Shown piece by piece: positions 34,830 to 44,170 of a DNA stretch of 64,000 nt. The notes beneath the pieces were generated by a model. It was not told where the DNA came from. It did not search any database and worked only from the letters and a program-made list of their open reading frames with translations. This stretch comes from Cyclobacteriaceae bacterium (lineage in GTDB: Bacteria; Bacteroidota; Bacteroidia; Cytophagales; Cyclobacteriaceae): positions 248,001 to 312,000 of the forward strand of contig JAHBTX010000005.1 in assembly GCA_019638395.1 (NCBI GenBank), in the 5' to 3' direction. The position numbers were made by a program, and so were the translations under genes. Every line of letters begins with the position of its first letter. Within the stretch, counting starts at the first letter, position 1.

Positions 34830-37460
34830 ATGATGAAATCAAATCCACCCAAACTCGCCCTCCGCTTCTTCCGTTGGTTCTGCCACCCGAAGTTATGCGA
34901 TAGCATTGAAGGAGATTTGATGGAGTTGTATGAAGAACGAAAAATTAAAAGTGGAAAGGTAAAAGCGGACGCACACTTCATTAAAGATGTGCTGCTGCTG
35001 TTCAGGCCGGGGATTATAAAACCAACAGAAGGAACACAAACATTAAACACCTACGGTATGTATAAAAGTTATTTTAAGATTGGATGGCGGAATCTTTTAA
35101 AGAACAGAGGCTTTGCTGTAATCAACATCGGAGGCCTTGCTGTTGGTGTAACGGTAGCCATATTAATCGGGCTCTGGATTTTTGATGAAGTTAATTATGA
35201 TACCTATCACACCAACTACAACCGTATTTCGCAAGTATTAACCCGCGAAACAGATGAAGACGGAACCGGGATAAATACTTCCCTTCCATACCCTTTGGCT
35301 TTAGAGCTGAAAGCAAACCATGCTGATAATTTTAAGCACATTGTCGTTTCAACATTTGGTATTCGCGAATACATTTTATCTACAGAGGATCGAAATTTTA
35401 CAAAGACCGGACAGTTTATGGATGCCGGTGCGCCAGAAATGTTATCGTTGAAAATGATTCATGGCTCATATACCGCATTAAACGATCCTAACACAATTAT
35501 ACTGTCTGCATCTACAGCTCAAACTTTCTTTGGCGATAGTAATCCGGTAAACCAATTAATGAAAATTAACAACCGACTTGATGTAAAAGTTACCGGTGTT
35601 TACGAAGATTTACCTAAGAACACAACTTTTGCTGATCTTAAGTTTTTGGCTCCGTTTGATTTATGGCTGGTTGATAATCCATGGGTAAAAGAAAAAGCCA
35701 TTAATGATTGGAGTAATCACTTTTTGAAAGTCTATACTGAAATTTTGCCTTCCACTGATTTTGCAACCGTAGCTGCCCGCATTAAAGATGCTGAACGAAA
35801 TGGCGTGAAAGACATTCCAGAACAAGCCGCACAAAATCCTGAAGTTTTTTTACACCCCATGCAGGATTGGCATCTCTATAGTTTTAAAAACAGCGTTGTA
35901 AATCCCGAACCCAGCAGGATTGTAAAACTGGTTGGATTGATTGGCGCATTAGTACTTGTACTGGCCTGCATTAACTTAAGCACCGCGCGCAGCGAAGTAA
36001 GAGCAAAAGAAGTTGGAATCAGAAAAGCAATTGGTTCTTTGCGTCACCAACTTATTGGTCAATTCTTAAGCGAATCTTTTCTGGTTGTGATTTTAGCATT
36101 CGTAATCGCATTTGTATTGGTTAGCCTGCTGCTGCCGTGGTTTAATGATCTTACAGCTAAGCAAATCGTTTTGCCCATTAGCAGTACTCCATTCTGGTTA
36201 ATGATACTTGCTATTGTTTTAGTAACAGCTCTCCTTGCCGGTATGTACCCGGCATCCTATCTCTCTTCCTTTAAACCGGCTAAAGCTTTGAAAGGTGTTA
36301 TGCGTGCCGGAAAAGGTTTGTATTCACAACGCAGAATTTTAGTAGTAACACAGTTTACTATTTCAATTACACTTATTATCTGCACAATAATTATCTACAA
36401 TCAGATTCAATTTGCGCAAAACAGACCTGTGGGTTATAGCCGCGAAGGATTGATCATGCTGGAAATGAAGGGCAACGACCTGAAGGGTAAGTATGAAATC
36501 TTAAGCAATGAATTGAAAAAGGCAGGTGTAGTTTCTGAAGTATCCCAATCAATGGGAAAAATAACGCAGGTATGGTCAAACAACGATGGTTGGGATTGGC
36601 AAGGCAGGGACCCAGCACTTACCAAAAGTTTTGGAACACTTACCATTACACCTGAACACGGTAATGTAATTGGTTGGCAAATACTGCAAGGCCGCGATTT
36701 CAGTAACAACCTGGTGAGCGATTCTTCAGCCATTGTTATCAATGAGGCAGCGCTTAATTATATGGGTATAACGAATGTGGTAGGTGAACGTATGAGTTGG
36801 ACATTCAATGACAAAACCTATCACTACGAAGTAATTGGAATCGTGAAGGATATGGTTATGGAATCGCCTTATCAACCCATACGGCCAACCATATTTTTAA
36901 TGAAAGCACCTAACGGCAAGCCCAATTGGGTGAATATAAAAATCAATCCAGCTATCAGCACACAACAAGCACTTATTAAAATAGAAGAGGTACTTAAGAA
37001 AGTTGCTCCGACCACTCCATTCGATTATAAGTTTGTAGATGACGAGTACAATGCAAAATTTCTTGCTGAAGTACGCATCGGAAAACTAGCAAGTTTGTTT
37101 TCATCTTTAGCTATTTTTATTTCCTGCCTGGGTTTATATGGTATGGCCAGCTTTATTGCTGAACAACAAACAAAAGAAATTGGCATTCGTAAAGTTTTAG
37201 GTGCCAGCATCACCAACCTCTGTGCATTGCTTTCAAAAGATTTTGTGCTATTGGTTGCCATTTCTTGCATTGTTGCAATACCTATTGCTTACTATTCAAT
37301 GGCTGCCTGGTTAATAAAGTTCCCTTATCGAACGGAATTATCTTTCTGGATATTTATAGTAACCTGCCTGGGCGCGTTAATGATTACACTTTTAACTATA
37401 AGTTTTCAGGCTATTAAAACTGCGATGGAAAATCCAGTGAAAAGTTTGAGAAGCGAATAA
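34830..37460 (+). CDS. P2: prefix-domain two-FtsX ABC permease
   Basis: 876 residues from the chosen ATG at 34830. The frame is open 14 codons further up to 34788, but that part is translated repeat DNA and is not conserved. The prefix (LRFFRWFCHPKLCDSIEGDLMELYEERK) is nearly identical to P1, P3 and P4. The internal junction Met is residue 77 (YGMYKSYFKIGWRNLL). Coupling motifs are KEVGIRKAIG (about 393) and KEIGIRKVLGAS (about 781), and the tail is NPVKSLRSE. Same two-FtsX layout as P1. One residue pair is missing in the first FtsX helix (CINLSTARS, where P1 has CINFMNLSTARS), a small deletion that may or may not matter. Second permease of cassette 1. Confidence 0.9.
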   Translation: MMKSNPPKLALRFFRWFCHPKLCDSIEGDLMELYEERKIKSGKVKADAHFIKDVLLLFRPGIIKPTEGTQTLNTYGMYKSYFKIGWRNLLKNRGFAVINIGGLAVGVTVAILIGLWIFDEVNYDTYHTNYNRISQVLTRETDEDGTGINTSLPYPLALELKANHADNFKHIVVSTFGIREYILSTEDRNFTKTGQFMDAGAPEMLSLKMIHGSYTALNDPNTIILSASTAQTFFGDSNPVNQLMKINNRLDVKVTGVYEDLPKNTTFADLKFLAPFDLWLVDNPWVKEKAINDWSNHFLKVYTEILPSTDFATVAARIKDAERNGVKDIPEQAAQNPEVFLHPMQDWHLYSFKNSVVNPEPSRIVKLVGLIGALVLVLACINLSTARSEVRAKEVGIRKAIGSLRHQLIGQFLSESFLVVILAFVIAFVLVSLLLPWFNDLTAKQIVLPISSTPFWLMILAIVLVTALLAGMYPASYLSSFKPAKALKGVMRAGKGLYSQRRILVVTQFTISITLIICTIIIYNQIQFAQNRPVGYSREGLIMLEMKGNDLKGKYEILSNELKKAGVVSEVSQSMGKITQVWSNNDGWDWQGRDPALTKSFGTLTITPEHGNVIGWQILQGRDFSNNLVSDSSAIVINEAALNYMGITNVVGERMSWTFNDKTYHYEVIGIVKDMVMESPYQPIRPTIFLMKAPNGKPNWVNIKINPAISTQQALIKIEEVLKKVAPTTPFDYKFVDDEYNAKFLAEVRIGKLASLFSSLAIFISCLGLYGMASFIAEQQTKEIGIRKVLGASITNLCALLSKDFVLLVAISCIVAIPIAYYSMAAWLIKFPYRTELSFWIFIVTCLGALMITLLTISFQAIKTAMENPVKSLRSE

Positions 37461-37465
37461 GAGAT

Positions 37466-37500
37466 GTTACCAGTTACTGGTTTACTGGAACGGGTAACTA
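37466..37500. repeat. heptamer repeat with inverted arms, GTTACYG family (P2-P3 gap)
   Basis: The same element as in the P3-P4 gap except for one missing base: units GTTACCA, GTTACTG, GTTTACTG, then a degenerate right arm ending in GGGTAACT. It occupies almost the whole gap between the two coding regions. Confidence 0.7.
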
Positions 37501-37512
37501 GAAAATCATGAA

Positions 37513-40131
37513 ATGAAATCAAATCCACCAAAACTCCCTCTCCGCTTCTTCCGATGGTTTTGCCACCCGAAGTTGCGCGATAGTATTGAAGGCGATTTGA
37601 TGGAGTTGTATGAAGAACGACTTGAGCAAAGTGGAAAGTTTAAAGCTGATTTAAGATTCATTATTGATGTAACGCTTCTCTTTCGCCCCAGTATTATAAA
37701 GCCCACAGAAGGAACACAAACATTAAACACATACGGTATGTATAAAAGTTATTTTAAGATCGGGTGGCGGAATCTTCTTCGCAACAAGGGATATTCTTTG
37801 ATAAACATTGGTGGACTGGCTCTGGGGATGACCGTAGCCATAATGATAGGTTTATGGATTTTTGATGAGCTTACCTATAACCACTATCACAAGAATTATG
37901 ATCGCATCGGGCAGATCTATCGTAAAAATTTATACCAGGGGAAGATTGAAACCGGTAATATTCTTACCACGGGTATCGGTACGCTAATGCGCGATGAATA
38001 CAGTTCTCACTTTGAAAAAGTGACTATGGTACGCGGCCGAAACGAAGAACACGTTTTGGGTTTCGATGAAAAGCAATTCACACAAGTTGGGTACTTCATG
38101 CAACCGGATGGCCCTGAAATGTTTTCGCTCAACATGATTCACGGCACACATGGCGGCTTAGCGGATATGACATCCATCATGCTATCGCAGTCCACGGCAC
38201 GCAAATTTTTTAATGAAGAAAATCCAATAGGGCAAATCATTCGGTTTGACAATAAGTGGGATTTGAAGATAACAGGCGTGTACGATGATCTGCCCAAGAA
38301 TTCAGTTTTTCATAACGCTACCTACTTTGCTCCGCTTGATCTTTTCCTAAATGGTTGGAGTAACCTGAACGTGTGGGACAATTACAACATGCATGTGTAT
38401 GTACAGTTGGCAAACGAAAAAAATTTTGAATCTGCTTCAGGAGCCATTAAAGAAGCAATGCTGCCACACATAGATGCCAGCACTGCTGCGTCCAACCCTG
38501 AACTTTTTGTTTTGCCTATGAAAGATTGGCATCTCAACGCCTATTTTGAAAATGGTGTAAACGTTCGCAGTCCGTTGATGAATTCCGTTTGGTATTATGC
38601 AATCATCGGTTGTTTCGTTCTGATATTGGCCTGCATCAATTTTATGAACCTAACCACAGCCCGTTCAGAGAAACGCTCGAAAGAAGTGGGCATCCGAAAG
38701 TCGATTGGCTCAGTTCGTGGCCAGTTGATTGGACAATTTTATAGCGAAGCATTTCTGGTAGCATTTCTTGCTTTCATCTTATCCATTCTGCTAACACAAA
38801 TTTTCCTTCCTGCCTACAATCAGATTGCTGATAAAGACATGACGCTACCATGGCGTGAGCCTTTGTTTTGGTTAGGAGGTTTGGCATTTACGTTTATCAC
38901 AGGTTTACTGGCTGGAAGTTATCCTGCACTTTATTTATCATCATTCAATGCGGTTCAGGTTATGAAAGGCACTTTTAAGACGGGACGTTTTGCATCGCTG
39001 CCACGCAAAGTATTAGTGACTGTTCAGTTCACCGTTTCTATCAGCCTCATTATCGGCACGGCCATCGTATATCAGCAAATTCAATTCGCAAAGAGCCGCC
39101 CGATTGGTTACTCGCGTGAAGGATTGATTTCGCTTCATCCACGTTCGCCTGAATTTCAAGGTAAGTACGAGGTATTGAGAAATGAATTGAAAGCAACCGG
39201 AGTAGTAGATGAGGTTGCCGAATCCAACTATGCAATTGTTAGCACACTTGGTTGGAATGGCGGCTTCGACTGGCGTGGTAAAGACGATAGTCAAAACGAT
39301 CTCACATTCAACATCAACCGGGTTACACCCGAGTACGGAAAAACAATTGGTTGGGAATTTGTACAGGGTCGTGATTTTTCTCGCACCTTTCCTGCCGATG
39401 CCAATGGGGTGATCATCAATGAAACGACAGCCAAAATTTTCGGCTTTGAGAATCCGACAGAAGAAGTACTAATTAGAAACCGAGATGACAACCGCGAAGA
39501 GTACAAAATAGTAGGTGTGATTCGCGATGTGGTGAAAGGCTCACCTTTTCAAAAAACAGATCCTTGTTTATATTTTTTTGCAGGAGGCGATGAAGGCTGG
39601 CTGCACATCCGCATGAATAACAAAGCAACTGCGCAAGAGGCTCTACCGAAAATTGAAAAGGCATTCAAAAAAATTGTGCCTTCAGCGCCATTTGATTTTA
39701 CGTTTGCGGATGATGACTACACAGCCAAGTTCAAAGCTGAAGAACGAATTGGAACATTAGCTTCTATCTTCAGCACACTGGCAATTATAATCAGTTGTTT
39801 GGGATTATTTGGTCTTGCTTCATTCGTTGCGGAACAACGAACCAAAGAGATCGGCATCCGGAAAGTAATGGGTGCATCGGTGGCCTCGTTGTGGCAAATG
39901 CTTTCAAAAGATTTTGTTGTGTTGGTGATTTTATCGTTTGTAGTGGCCGTACCGCTCACCTATTCGTTTATGAACAACTGGCTTCAACATTATGAATATC
40001 GTACCAACATTCCATGGTTTGTTTTTGTATTAACCGGTATTGGAGCGTTGGCTGTAACTATTCTTACTGTAAGCTTTCAAGCGATTAAAGCTGCATTAAC
40101 GAATCCAGTAAAAAGTTTGAGAAGTGAATAA
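37513..40131 (+). CDS. P3: prefix-domain two-FtsX ABC permease
   Basis: 872 residues with the ATG at 37513 (an earlier ATG at 37508 is followed at once by a stop). The prefix reads LRFFRWFCHPKLRDSIEGDLMELYEERL and then diverges slightly from P1/P2 (EQSGKFKADLRFIIDVTLLFRPSI). The internal junction Met is residue 76 in YGMYKSYFKIGWRNLLRNKGYS. Coupling motifs are KEVGIRKSIG (about 391) and KEIGIRKVMGAS (about 779), and the tail is NPVKSLRSE. The permease body is close to P1 and P9. Third permease of cassette 1. Confidence 0.9.
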   Translation: MKSNPPKLPLRFFRWFCHPKLRDSIEGDLMELYEERLEQSGKFKADLRFIIDVTLLFRPSIIKPTEGTQTLNTYGMYKSYFKIGWRNLLRNKGYSLINIGGLALGMTVAIMIGLWIFDELTYNHYHKNYDRIGQIYRKNLYQGKIETGNILTTGIGTLMRDEYSSHFEKVTMVRGRNEEHVLGFDEKQFTQVGYFMQPDGPEMFSLNMIHGTHGGLADMTSIMLSQSTARKFFNEENPIGQIIRFDNKWDLKITGVYDDLPKNSVFHNATYFAPLDLFLNGWSNLNVWDNYNMHVYVQLANEKNFESASGAIKEAMLPHIDASTAASNPELFVLPMKDWHLNAYFENGVNVRSPLMNSVWYYAIIGCFVLILACINFMNLTTARSEKRSKEVGIRKSIGSVRGQLIGQFYSEAFLVAFLAFILSILLTQIFLPAYNQIADKDMTLPWREPLFWLGGLAFTFITGLLAGSYPALYLSSFNAVQVMKGTFKTGRFASLPRKVLVTVQFTVSISLIIGTAIVYQQIQFAKSRPIGYSREGLISLHPRSPEFQGKYEVLRNELKATGVVDEVAESNYAIVSTLGWNGGFDWRGKDDSQNDLTFNINRVTPEYGKTIGWEFVQGRDFSRTFPADANGVIINETTAKIFGFENPTEEVLIRNRDDNREEYKIVGVIRDVVKGSPFQKTDPCLYFFAGGDEGWLHIRMNNKATAQEALPKIEKAFKKIVPSAPFDFTFADDDYTAKFKAEERIGTLASIFSTLAIIISCLGLFGLASFVAEQRTKEIGIRKVMGASVASLWQMLSKDFVVLVILSFVVAVPLTYSFMNNWLQHYEYRTNIPWFVFVLTGIGALAVTILTVSFQAIKAALTNPVKSLRSE

Positions 40132-40136
40132 GAGAT

Positions 40137-40172
40137 GTTACCAGTTACTGGTTTACTGGAAACCGGTAACTA
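40137..40172. repeat. heptamer repeat with inverted arms, GTTACYG family (P3-P4 gap)
   Basis: Units GTTACCA, GTTACTG, GTTTACTG, GAAACCG, GTAACTA. Arms AGTTACTGGTTT (40143-40154) and AAACCGGTAACT (40160-40171) are complementary over 12 nt with one G-U type difference. The element begins 5 bp after the P3 stop. Confidence 0.75.
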
Positions 40173-40176
40173 TAAA

Positions 40177-42822
40177 ATGATGAAATCAAATCCACCAAAA
40201 CTCCCCCTCCGCTTCTTCCGCTGGTTCTGCCACCCGAAGTTGCGCGATAGCATCGAGGGCGATTTGATGGAGTTGTACGAAGAAAGAAAATTTAAAAATG
40301 GAGAGGTAAAAGCGGACGTACACTTTATCAAAGATGTATTGCTGCTGTTCAGACCAGGAATCATCAAACCAACAGAAGGAACACAAACATTAAACACCTA
40401 CGGTATGTACAGAAGCTATTTAAAAATCGGTTGGCGAAATTTGCTGAAAAGCAAGATCCATGCATTCATTAATATCAGTGGATTAACATTAGGAATAGTC
40501 AGTGTTTTCTTCATGGCGATGTTTGTAAAGCATGAACTGGGGTACGACCGGCATTACCCTCAACCCGAAAATCTTTACCGCATTACGGTGGAAAGTGAAA
40601 ACCCACAAACCCGAACACCACATCCCATGGCACAAGCCCTGGTTGATGATTTTCCGGAAGTAGAAAGTGCAGTTAGTCTATCGCCCATCTGGGCAGCAGG
40701 TTTAACACGTGCTATCTATTCCATGAGCAATCCAGAAAATGATATTCGTTTTGATGAGAAAAATCTTCTCGCTGTTGATACTACATTCTTCGATGTGTTC
40801 GGATTTCCTGTTGTTCGGGGCGATGCGCGAAAAGCGTTGAGAAATGTAAATGCCATTTTGATTTCGGAATCAACGGCAAAAAAATATTTTGGTGAGGCAG
40901 ACCCCATTGGCAAACAACTGATTGTATATCCGGACAGTGCTTTGCTAGAGGTGATGGCTGTGTTTAAAGATGTTCCTCAACAATCGCATTTTCATTTCGA
41001 TATGCTGGTATCGTACGTGCGCGAGAAGTCGTTCGATCCAGATGATGAATACTACACCTGGGCAGACTTTGGTCACTTCAACTATATACGTTTAAAGCCA
41101 GGCACGGATGCCAAAGCACTTGAGGCCAAGTTGATGCCATGGATCCGTAAGTATGTTAATTGGTCGGATGAATATTACAGAAGTGTTATTGCAGGTAAGA
41201 TCGATTTCCGTGTGCAACCTGTAACAGACATTCATTTAAAATCGCATTTGCGTTGGGAGCTTGAAGCGAATGGCAATGTTGAATATGTGTATATCATGGC
41301 AGTTGCAGCGTTGCTCACCCTGCTTATTGCCTGCATCAACTTTATGAATCTGATGACCGCCAAGTCGGTAGAGCGTGCCAAAGAAATCGGGATTCGGAAA
41401 ACTATGGGGGCATTACGCAAACAGCTATCGGTGCAGTTTATAGGCGAATCGATTTTGGTAACCGGTATCGCCCTCGTTTTTGCCGTACTTGTGCTGGAAG
41501 CAAGTTTGCCATTCTACAACTCCCTCACCGGCCAATCGCTGTCATTAAACTATAGAGAAACAGTGCCAGTTTTGATGCTGGTTGCAATTGTAGTTGGTAT
41601 TGGTTCGGGAATTTATCCTGCGGTTATTCTCTCGGCTATTCAGCCACAAAGTATTTTGAAAGGAAAGTTCCAAACCTCGGCTCGGGGAAATGGCTTGCGC
41701 AATGGCTTGATCGTTTTCCAGTTTGCTATTTCGATGGTATTGATTTCCGGAGCCGTTATTATCTACAACCAGCTCAATTTTATTCAAAACAAAAACCTCG
41801 GCTTTGATAAAGAAGAAGTGCTCGTTATTCCCATGAAGAATGAGCACATGGACAGACGCATGGAGGCCATTAAAAATGAATTGAGTAGAGTTGAGGGGGT
41901 CATTTCTGTTTCGGCTAGTTCAAATATGCCGGGTGGACAATTCAATCAGAACTCCATCGCCTTGGTAGAAACGCCCGAAAATGATATTTCTACTTCTGAA
42001 GCTTTTGTGGATTATGATTTCCAAAAAACGATGAATCTGGAAGTAACAGAAGGCCGGTATTTTACAATTAATGATAAACCCGGTTCAACTGAAATGAAGT
42101 TTGTTATCAATGAAACGGCTGCACGCCAACTCAGTAATTCATCGGTGGTTGGGAAGGAGATTAATTGGTATGCGTATGAAGATGATCAGCCAATTGTTGG
42201 TCGGGTGGTGGGTGTGGTGAAAGACTTTCATTTTCAATCGTTACACGAACCGCTCAGGCCTCTATTGATGATTCCTTACCCAGCTTACAATCACCTGATA
42301 GTAAAACTCAATACTAAAAACTTTGAAGGCTCTCTGGCACAAATTAAAACCGTATATCAGGAGTTTGAAAATTCATTTCAATTTGAGTTCGCTTTTCTTG
42401 ACGATCAACTTGATAAACAATATGAATCAGAGGCTCGCACGGGTATTATCTTCAGTGCATTTGCATTGATTGCCATTATTATTGCATGTTTCGGATTGTT
42501 TGGTATGGCCATGCTTACGTTCAGCCAGCGTATGAAAGAAGTAAGCATTCGCAAGGTGTTGGGTGCATCGGTATCGGGATTGGTGATTTTGTTGTTGCGG
42601 GATTTCACCAGACTCATTGCCCTCGCCATCCTGCTGGCTACACCGCTGACCTGGTGGATAATGGACCATTGGCTCAATAGCTTTATTTACCAGGTAGGTA
42701 TTCACCCGGTGGTGTTTATTGTTTCGGGCTTAGCACTTATAGCCATTGCCTGGCTTACGCTTGGATATTTTACTTTGAAAACCACTCGTGTTAACCCTGC
42801 TGAAGCATTGAAACGAGAGTAG
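40177..42822 (+). CDS. P4: two-FtsX ABC permease with a cassette-1 prefix but a divergent body
   Basis: 881 residues from the ATG at 40177; the frame extends 14 codons upstream through repeat DNA. The prefix (LRFFRWFCHPKLRDSIEGDLMELYEERK) is almost identical to P2 at the DNA level. Soon after the junction Met (residue 77, YGMYRSYLKIGWRNLLKSK) the body departs from P1-P3: INISGLTLGIVSVFFMAMFVKHEL and a different periplasmic domain. Coupling motifs are KEIGIRKTMG (about 402) and KEVSIRKVLGAS (about 788). The tail is NPAEALKRE rather than SLRSE. This mosaic suggests prefix exchange or gene conversion. Last permease of cassette 1. Confidence 0.9.
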   Translation: MMKSNPPKLPLRFFRWFCHPKLRDSIEGDLMELYEERKFKNGEVKADVHFIKDVLLLFRPGIIKPTEGTQTLNTYGMYRSYLKIGWRNLLKSKIHAFINISGLTLGIVSVFFMAMFVKHELGYDRHYPQPENLYRITVESENPQTRTPHPMAQALVDDFPEVESAVSLSPIWAAGLTRAIYSMSNPENDIRFDEKNLLAVDTTFFDVFGFPVVRGDARKALRNVNAILISESTAKKYFGEADPIGKQLIVYPDSALLEVMAVFKDVPQQSHFHFDMLVSYVREKSFDPDDEYYTWADFGHFNYIRLKPGTDAKALEAKLMPWIRKYVNWSDEYYRSVIAGKIDFRVQPVTDIHLKSHLRWELEANGNVEYVYIMAVAALLTLLIACINFMNLMTAKSVERAKEIGIRKTMGALRKQLSVQFIGESILVTGIALVFAVLVLEASLPFYNSLTGQSLSLNYRETVPVLMLVAIVVGIGSGIYPAVILSAIQPQSILKGKFQTSARGNGLRNGLIVFQFAISMVLISGAVIIYNQLNFIQNKNLGFDKEEVLVIPMKNEHMDRRMEAIKNELSRVEGVISVSASSNMPGGQFNQNSIALVETPENDISTSEAFVDYDFQKTMNLEVTEGRYFTINDKPGSTEMKFVINETAARQLSNSSVVGKEINWYAYEDDQPIVGRVVGVVKDFHFQSLHEPLRPLLMIPYPAYNHLIVKLNTKNFEGSLAQIKTVYQEFENSFQFEFAFLDDQLDKQYESEARTGIIFSAFALIAIIIACFGLFGMAMLTFSQRMKEVSIRKVLGASVSGLVILLLRDFTRLIALAILLATPLTWWIMDHWLNSFIYQVGIHPVVFIVSGLALIAIAWLTLGYFTLKTTRVNPAEALKRE

Positions 42823-42878
42823 CGTTCACTTTTGCGAGGCCTGAGAATTCCGCTAATTTTAGTCATTAACCCTTCGTC

Positions 42879-43703
42879 ATGCCATTCGAAAACACCAATG
42901 ACTACCAACAACCCTCGCTCGATCATGTTGAGCCTGTGTTGCCCGTGCGCGATGTAAACCAAACTATTGCATATTGGCGCGATGTGTTAGGCTTTCAAAC
43001 ACAATGGACATCAGGAGAGCCACCTGATATTGGCGCTGTTTCGTGGGGTGCTGTGCATGTACAATTTTATGAGAGCAAAGAATTTATTGTACATCCAGTT
43101 AGGCATTATGTTTGGATAAAAGCGCGCCAGCTATCTGCTTTGTATGCGATGCATCAAAAGAATAAAGCTGAAATTGTAACACCATTTCAAGCAACCAATT
43201 GGGGTTTTTCGGAATACATAGTTCAAGATCTTAATGGACATCATCTTATTTTTACAGCCCCAGGTGCAGATAGGCAGCCCGTTCCAAAGCAAACTGTACC
43301 AGTAAAAATCGTAGATCGCACACCAACCTTTGATGAAGCGTGTAAATTATCAGAATCTGTTAACTGGAAAACACCGGATCTTTCGGCTTACAAGCAAAAT
43401 CTGGAATCAACAGTCTATGGCGTGGTAGCCGAAAATTCTGAAACCGGTGCGGCTGTTGGCTGTGCCTATCTGCTTGGCGATGGCAAGAGTATTTTTTACG
43501 TAAAGGATGTTATCGTTAACCCTTTGTGGCAGCATCAACAAATTGGAACCAGGCTGATGCATGCCATTGAACAATGGTTGGATAAGAATGCACCTGCCCA
43601 TGCTACCGCAGGACTTTTTTGTGGTGAGCAACTGGCACCGTTTTATAAACAGTTCAAGTTTGTGCAGGCCTGCGGCATGTACCGGGTGATTGATCGAAAA
43701 TAA
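42879..43703 (+). CDS. fusion of a VOC (glyoxalase/bleomycin-resistance) domain and a GNAT acetyltransferase
   Basis: 274 residues. Residues 12 to about 125 form a VOC domain (VEPVLPVRDVNQTIAYWRDVLGF ... WIKARQ ... DLNGHHLIFTAP); one candidate metal ligand is His16 in LDHVEPVL. Residues from about 140 to the end form a GNAT acetyltransferase (VKDVIVNPLWQHQQIGTRLMHAIEQW is the acetyl-CoA loop, QHQQIG replacing the usual QxxGxG/A; FYKQFKFVQACGMYRV ends it). The pairing suggests a detoxifying or antibiotic-modifying enzyme, but no substrate can be deduced. It lies between cassettes 1 and 2 in the same direction, 56 bp after P4. Confidence 0.87.
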   Translation: MPFENTNDYQQPSLDHVEPVLPVRDVNQTIAYWRDVLGFQTQWTSGEPPDIGAVSWGAVHVQFYESKEFIVHPVRHYVWIKARQLSALYAMHQKNKAEIVTPFQATNWGFSEYIVQDLNGHHLIFTAPGADRQPVPKQTVPVKIVDRTPTFDEACKLSESVNWKTPDLSAYKQNLESTVYGVVAENSETGAAVGCAYLLGDGKSIFYVKDVIVNPLWQHQQIGTRLMHAIEQWLDKNAPAHATAGLFCGEQLAPFYKQFKFVQACGMYRVIDRK

Positions 43704-43770
43704 AGATTTTTAATTCGCACACGACAAGTGTTTTATGTCTGCGATAGGGTAGGCCTGTAAAATTATTCTT

Positions 43771-43824
43771 ATTTACTTAACAAAAGTGAAACTAATTTAT
43801 TAAATTCACGTTTGTTAAGTAAAT
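43771..43824. promoter_or_regulatory. long inverted repeat before PadR2 (candidate operator)
   Basis: Two 20-nt arms, ATTTACTTAACAAAAGTGAA (43771-43790) and its reverse complement with one mismatch (43805-43824), are separated by 14 bp and end 3 bp before the PadR2 ATG. The length and near-perfection stand out in an otherwise AT-rich leader. Autoregulation by the PadR2 dimer is the natural reading. Confidence 0.65.
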
Positions 43825-43827
43825 ACT

Positions 43828-44154
43828 ATGACACAACAATCACTCGGAGAGTTTGAGGAACTCGTTTTATTAATGGTGGCCGCCCAGCACGATGAAGCCT
43901 ATGGTGTTACTATTCTGGAAGGTCTTGAAGAAAAACTCGATAAGAAGGTAAACATCAGTGCCGTTCACGTTGCGCTTAAGCGCATGGAAGACAAAGGTTT
44001 TGTCAAGTCGCGCTTTGGCGGCATAACCGAAGACCGTGGCGGCAGACGCAAAAAATTCTACGTGATTACCGCGCTCGGAAAAAAAATGCTGGATGCACAA
44101 TATGATTTAAGAAACAGTATCTACAAGCAGATTCCTAAGATATCGTTTGGCTAA
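43828..44154 (+). CDS. PadR-family regulator 2 (head of permease cassette 2)
   Basis: A 108-residue PadR winged-helix protein: SLGEFEELVLLMVAAQHDEAYGVTILEGLEEKLDKKVNISAVHVALKRMEDKGFV then GGRRKKFYVITALGKKML. It differs more from PadR1 and PadR3 than those two do from each other. The ATG at 43828 lies 3 bp after a 20-nt inverted repeat that is the likely operator. P5, P6 and P7 follow on the same strand and are the probable targets. Confidence 0.92.
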   Translation: MTQQSLGEFEELVLLMVAAQHDEAYGVTILEGLEEKLDKKVNISAVHVALKRMEDKGFVKSRFGGITEDRGGRRKKFYVITALGKKMLDAQYDLRNSIYKQIPKISFG

Positions 44155-44170
44155 TGCAATTGCTTCAAGG

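Noticed and set aside
36003-36015. P2 as a pseudogene because of the two missing residues in its first FtsX helix
   Set aside because: The frame is intact over 876 codons, both coupling motifs and the C-terminal tail are present, and a two- to three-residue deletion is not enough to call decay.
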